34,279 nt of DNA from Larix sibirica. Lineage: Eukaryota > Streptophyta > Pinopsida > Pinales > Pinaceae. Every line of letters starts with the position of its first letter. Position 1 is the stretch's first letter. The stretch spans positions 1-34,279 of the forward strand of contig NWUY0300109082.1 in assembly GCA_004151065.3 (NCBI GenBank), given 5' to 3'. The notes below the pieces were generated by a model. That model did no database searches. It was not told the origin of the DNA and was given only the letters and a program-made list of their open reading frames with translations. This document shows, piece by piece, positions 29,886-34,279 of the stretch. The position numbers were made by a program, and so were the translations under genes.

Positions 29886-31865
29886 AAATATCTTTGTATT
29901 CATGATGTTAGATTCCTTAATGCAGTTTATGAGACTTAATATAGTTTGTGGCAGAGGTTATGATGCCAAACAATCTCAAATACATTGCTTTTCACCTTCA
30001 ATTTATTTTCCATTATTATAGTACAACCTTTGTTTGCTTAGACAACATTTGCAGCAACTACAGTTTGAGAACATAGAACAATCTTCTTAGAACTACAAAT
30101 ATTAAAGTAAAATGTGATCCTAGGTATAATGAAACCATACCACTCTTCAACAAGATATCCTTGCAACAAATTTTTAGGAATGCATCCATGATCATGTTAG
30201 AATAGAAATCCTCCATGCCAAGCATAGATTCATGTTATCTTAGTTTCCAAAACACATTTCAAAGGCAGTTGTTGGAACAACTTTCTTGGATTTGGAGAGT
30301 TGTCGGGTGTATAAGACAATAAATCCATGATTATGATAGCAAAGGTAGGCTTCAATGAGTATTATCAAGGCTTAGTTGTGACCATTTCTTTTTTGTGGGA
30401 AGGTCCAAATTTTCTTATAAAGGTGGAATCTAGAAAAATCTTGTTTGGATGTCTATTGTTCTTGTTGCTACTATTGATTAGAATTAGGAAGATTGAATGT
30501 GACCATAGTTTCTTGGGAATGCTTTGAGTAAAGTTAGATTGAGCAATGAACAATGAAATTAACAACATGATGGGCATAGGTTAGGTCCACGTTAAGAATT
30601 ATTATGTTGTCAAATAAAAATATGTTTAGAGACATAGTGGTTAGTAGATTTAGGTAAAAGGATATTATAGCAACTGGCCAAGATGGAGTGGTTTGGATCT
30701 TGGATGTTATATGGAACAGGTTCAAGGGTAACCTAACATTTACCTCATACTCCTCCTCATATCATTTACTATTAAGAAATGAAAAATACATGAAAGAAAA
30801 CTCTTAACCAAAATAAGAAATTATATTTCCCTTTTAGATGATTAATGTAGTTTTCATTGTTTTTAAATGCATCTCAAGGGAATGAAAAGATGAAACAATT
30901 GAAAGAATGTTATAAATAGAGTGTTTTGTACATTTTGGAGTGTATGTCCATTTTTGTATTTATAAAAATCAAATGTAAAAAGCTAGAACATAAATAAAAT
31001 GAAGGACATAAGGAAATATGAATATGAAAATGATAGGTAAGAAAGAATTTGAAAATCTTATTGACTTGTTAGGATATCGTAGATAAAATACAATGTCGAT
31101 GTTAAATAACCAAAAGAAGTACAACCAACAAAATCATTTTGCCACAAGGCCTCAAAACCTGAAGCATTCGATCTATGTTTGGGGCCTTTCAAAAACCACA
31201 TTAGATAGGTCTATAGGCTTCGAATGTTGTAGAGTGTAGATAAAGTCTGCATTATCAAATAAACAGTTAGCCAAAACACTTACAAGCAAATGAACCATTG
31301 ACAAAACAACAAAAATTCCTTTATCTCAACCACGAGACCATGAGTTTCATCCAGTTCAAGAATGGCACAAGAAAAATTCCTATTAATTATGCAGTTTGAA
31401 GTCTTTCTTCTAAGATAAGCTGATTGAACCATTTTTTATGTGATCAACCATTAGGAAAAAGAATTTCAATCTATCAAGAGCACACTCACTTAGACTGTCA
31501 AGATCAAAAGCAAACTTGATCATATACACATTTACTTGTTAACTCAAGTAAGTGGGTTTTTCCTTGCTAAGTGAGAAAACATGATTAATTTTTCTTCTAT
31601 TAAACTAGCGTTAACCTTATCATCTATAAGAACCAATCAACAATGATCAGTTGATCAACATATGCCAACTCATGCCCATCCACATCCAGCCACAAACACC
31701 CAACCCAACCCATTGTACACAGACCAAAGTATGTGCACAAACTCATTATATCTAGTTTCACATATATTTATTTCTGTAAATCATATTACGAATTATTTTT
31801 CAGTGCATTGATTTCCTATTCTCATATTTACAAATTTCCTTTGCACCACCCAAGGAAATTGCTAG
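29886..31865. other. Region without recognised gene
   Basis: AT-rich. Overlapping opposite-strand frames around 30327-30577 and 30534-30725 are hydrophobic by composition and look like chance. A short stretch near 30915-30960 resembles the GTGTTTT...GTATGTCCAT start of the dispersed repeat, but the match is too short to call. Confidence 0.4.
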
Positions 31866-31977
31866 TTTATCATTATGTTTAGTCACTGCTATTTGGAGTG
31901 ACTAGCCAATAATGGCGAGAACATAAAGTATTATTTATCATTATGTTTGGTCACTGTTATTTGATGTGAGTGACTAT
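31866..31977. repeat. Short direct repeat, about 40 bp, 68-bp period
   Basis: TTTATCATTATGTTT, then GTCACTG, TATTTG and GTGACTA, occurs at 31866-31902 and again at 31934-31975, with a small insertion in the second copy. Non-coding. Confidence 0.75.
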
Positions 31978-33060
31978 CAGATGGAAATAAAATATGTTAT
32001 GATGGATGAAGGAAAGTGCCACCATGTAATTCTAGATAGGATTTCTCTAATCAAAATCAACATGGATGCTTATTACAACCAATGATGTGTCCTTATGCTA
32101 TGCCAGTGCTCTCTCTCTTTCCTATAGATTAATGATGTAATGCATGCAAGGGATTTATGCATATGGTTTAGCTTGAAGAGAAATAATCAATGGCTTGGAT
32201 TGTGTTCTCTTTCTTTGGTTCTAACAGTGGTATTCAATGGATTGGACAACGCCATCTTTTGAGTAGTACCTTTAAGATTTAAGGAGCATGTTTTCTATAG
32301 AGTTGGCAGTCCAAAATCATGGCTTTCATAATATGAGATTGTTCTTATTAGTACTATTTTTTTATGTGGTTTTCTAGCATGCAATGATCATTGATGGTTG
32401 GTTTTTAATGACACGTGCAATTGAGGGAAAGTCTAATTATTGATGTTTATATAAAAAAATACCTGTGTTGTCCACTTCAACTTAGATCTCAAATAGAGGA
32501 CATACATAAAATTGGGGATTACATTGGATTTACGTAGATATTTCCTTGTGTAGGAAAATGTTTAAATAATCTTTGAGTTTTATTTCCAAAATGGGGTTGT
32601 TCTATCTAAATTATAAATATATTTTTCAAATAAGTTCATATATTTGGTTATTGTATGCAACGATTACACCTTTAGAAGTGATGTGCATTCTACAATGTTG
32701 TATGAGGGAGATTTGTAACATTCATCTTTAACACTGACATGATGCGTGGCATAAGTTGACCCATTATAATATCTATAAAAAATGATAACCCAACATGGAT
32801 GAGATGTGCAACATCTATGTTTGTAAATCAAAATATATTAAAAAGATGTAATGTAAAAGAACATTTAAGAAATAATACCAAGCATTAACACACACACACA
32901 CATGGGTAGATCCGTCTTAATTTAGGATATTTTAAGCACTGAGAGATTTGCATTTGAAATTATTTTGTATCCCTCTCAATGCTCAATAAATTTGGGTTAA
33001 TATTAACATATGCTGATGTATCTAAATATAGGGAGAAATGCATCTCTTAATGTATCTAAT
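31978..33060. other. Region without recognised gene
   Basis: AT-rich. It contains an (AC)n microsatellite of about eight repeats at 32887-32902. Nothing else was recognised. Confidence 0.45.
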
Positions 33061-33063
33061 TAA

Positions 33064-33256
33064 GATGGTCCATATCAATTGGTCATGGAGCTAGATGTGG
33101 AACCTCCTAGAGTTGGAAGGCCACAAGTTCGACTCCCTCAATTACCCTAGGTTAAGGCATTGTAAACAACATTGACGATTTACCCCATTTACCATATATG
33201 GATCTTAGGAAAGTGCTTGGAGGGATTTTTGTGAGGTTTTCCTTGGAAAAAAAAAT
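33064..33256 (+). mobile_element. tRNA-derived SINE-like element
   Basis: An A-box-like segment (TCAATTGGTCATGGAGC, 33075-33091) is followed 51 nt later by a good B box (AGTTCGACTCC, 33126-33136; consensus GGTTCGANTCC). This is the internal pol III promoter arrangement of tRNA genes. The intervening sequence does not fold as a tRNA that I can see. About 110 bp of unrelated body follows, ending in nine A at 33247-33255. The total of about 190 bp, with a tRNA-like head and A-tail, fits a plant SINE. No clear target-site duplication was found. Confidence 0.62.
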
Positions 33257-34279
33257 GTGTGGGTTCAATACATATAATTTTCAATAATAAATACATGAGT
33301 TAGTTCACCACTCATGTTACATACAATAATTAAATCAAATGTAGATTAAATCTTATTTAATCCACATAAAGATTCACTTGCTTTTGCTCTTCATTCTCCA
33401 CACTCTAGACCATTGTTCTCTCTTACAAAATAAAATGTTCAAATGGCTAAAACCCCTTTTAAGATGTTTCCTATTATATTTATGCACATGGAATCAAACA
33501 AGGTTATTGTTCAATCACAAGAATCGACTCATCCATTATTCAATTTCTCAATGCTTTAACGTGCACACATGCATGTTGTAGAACCCATCTGTATACCTTG
33601 TAGTGCATGATAATTGTTGGCATGATAATCCTCTTATAGATAGTGTATTATTAATCTCATTATATCAAGTGGTTATCAGTCTTTGATTGAATTGTACCAA
33701 GGACCCATAAGGATTCCCTGAGGCATAATAATGGCCTTGTAGTCTTGTGAATCCAACAATGCTTAAGAGATTATCACCCCATGCAAGTCCTTGCCACATG
33801 TCCCATTTGTTAGCCATTAAGGTGTTCACTAGAAACTTGTGAGATGTAATACCCCAATGTTTTAAGCCCCGGACATATGTAATTTTTGTTTTGTTCTTGT
33901 GGCACAAGATGTTGGGACTATGTACTTGGACATTGATGTTATTATTATTGCTTAATAAAATTAACTAGCTCAACATGGACTGCAATGAGAATGGGGGCCA
34001 TGGTTTCCACATGAGGGGGTTGGGGAATAGGAGTTGTTGCTCTCCCTAGAATTAGTTGTTGGACCCTATTCTTGATTATTTTGACCTATGAAGTTACTAT
34101 TGCGCCTTATTCATGGTTAGTGGACCCCTTTTTCTCTAGTGCACCGTCATGAAGGTTTGGTGGGCCCCACTTGGTGAGTGCGTCCTCCTTGGATTAGAGA
34201 TACTCTTCTTTGGGCCCCACTTGCACTAAGGCGCCCTACCCCTAGATTATAGGAGTTGTAAGCTAGATTTTAGCTTCCA
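33257..34279. other. Region without recognised gene, right edge
   Basis: No gene recognised; frames at 33378-33581 (plus) and 33665-33907 (minus) lack domains. The last 250 bp is richer in G and C and repeats a TGGGCCCCACTTG-like motif at 34161-34173 and 34211-34223, with related GGACCCC and GCGCC motifs nearby. It may be the start of another repeat element cut by the window edge. Confidence 0.4.

Noticed and set aside
33075-33136. Functional tRNA gene
   Set aside because: A and B boxes are present, but no acceptor or anticodon stem pairing could be seen, and the A-tail favours a SINE.
1-34279. CRISPR array, bacterial operons or riboswitches
   Set aside because: No regularly spaced repeats and no bacterial gene organisation; all coding content is of plant retroelement type or unassigned.

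Overview
The window looks like intergenic DNA from a large plant nuclear genome. It is AT-rich, contains no recognisable intact host gene, and is packed with old, broken transposable elements. The LINE families carry a plant-type ORF1 (DUF4283 plus a CCHC knuckle). The Ty3/gypsy element resembles the plant Tat lineage. The low gene density and heavy decay would suit a conifer or other gymnosperm, but that is inference; nothing here fixes the species.

Layout. (1) 1-3022, plus strand: 3' half of a LINE cut by the window edge, with the end of ORF2 (RT thumb, zf-RVT, RNase H), a further coding segment and a short A-tail. (2) 3023-4435: non-coding spacer with a pyrimidine-rich leader-like tract and a perfect hairpin. 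(3) 4436-11720, minus strand: a nearly complete LINE of the same broad family, with ORF1 (DUF4283, zinc knuckle), ORF2 (APE endonuclease, RT, zf-RVT, RNase H) and a separate downstream ORF. The two LINEs lie tail to tail. (4) 11815-12506, plus strand: a decayed SET-domain gene. (5) 12690-13530, minus strand: a decayed, unrecognised coding sequence of over 250 codons, convergent with the SET relic. (6) 13857-14116: a 260-bp element with terminal inverted repeats. (7) 14117-15744: no gene seen. (8) About 15745-24630, plus strand: a decayed Ty3/gypsy element with gag, protease, RT, RNase H and integrase, then a second RNase H, then an antisense coding relic with a plausible spliceosomal intron, then a purine-rich tract. 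(9) 24631-34279: mostly non-coding, with several tandem duplications, one dispersed repeat pair and a tRNA-derived SINE-like element near 33.06-33.26 kb.

None of the elements can encode a working protein as it stands: frameshifts and stops interrupt every reading frame, and several catalytic residues are substituted (LINE 1 RNase H, gypsy integrase, second RNase H). The most interesting points are the extra ORF downstream of LINE ORF2 in two diverged copies, the SET relic with its unknown convergent neighbour, and the antisense spliced-looking ORF plus post-integrase RNase H in the Ty3/gypsy element. Family assignments come from recognising motifs by eye. No search or alignment was run.
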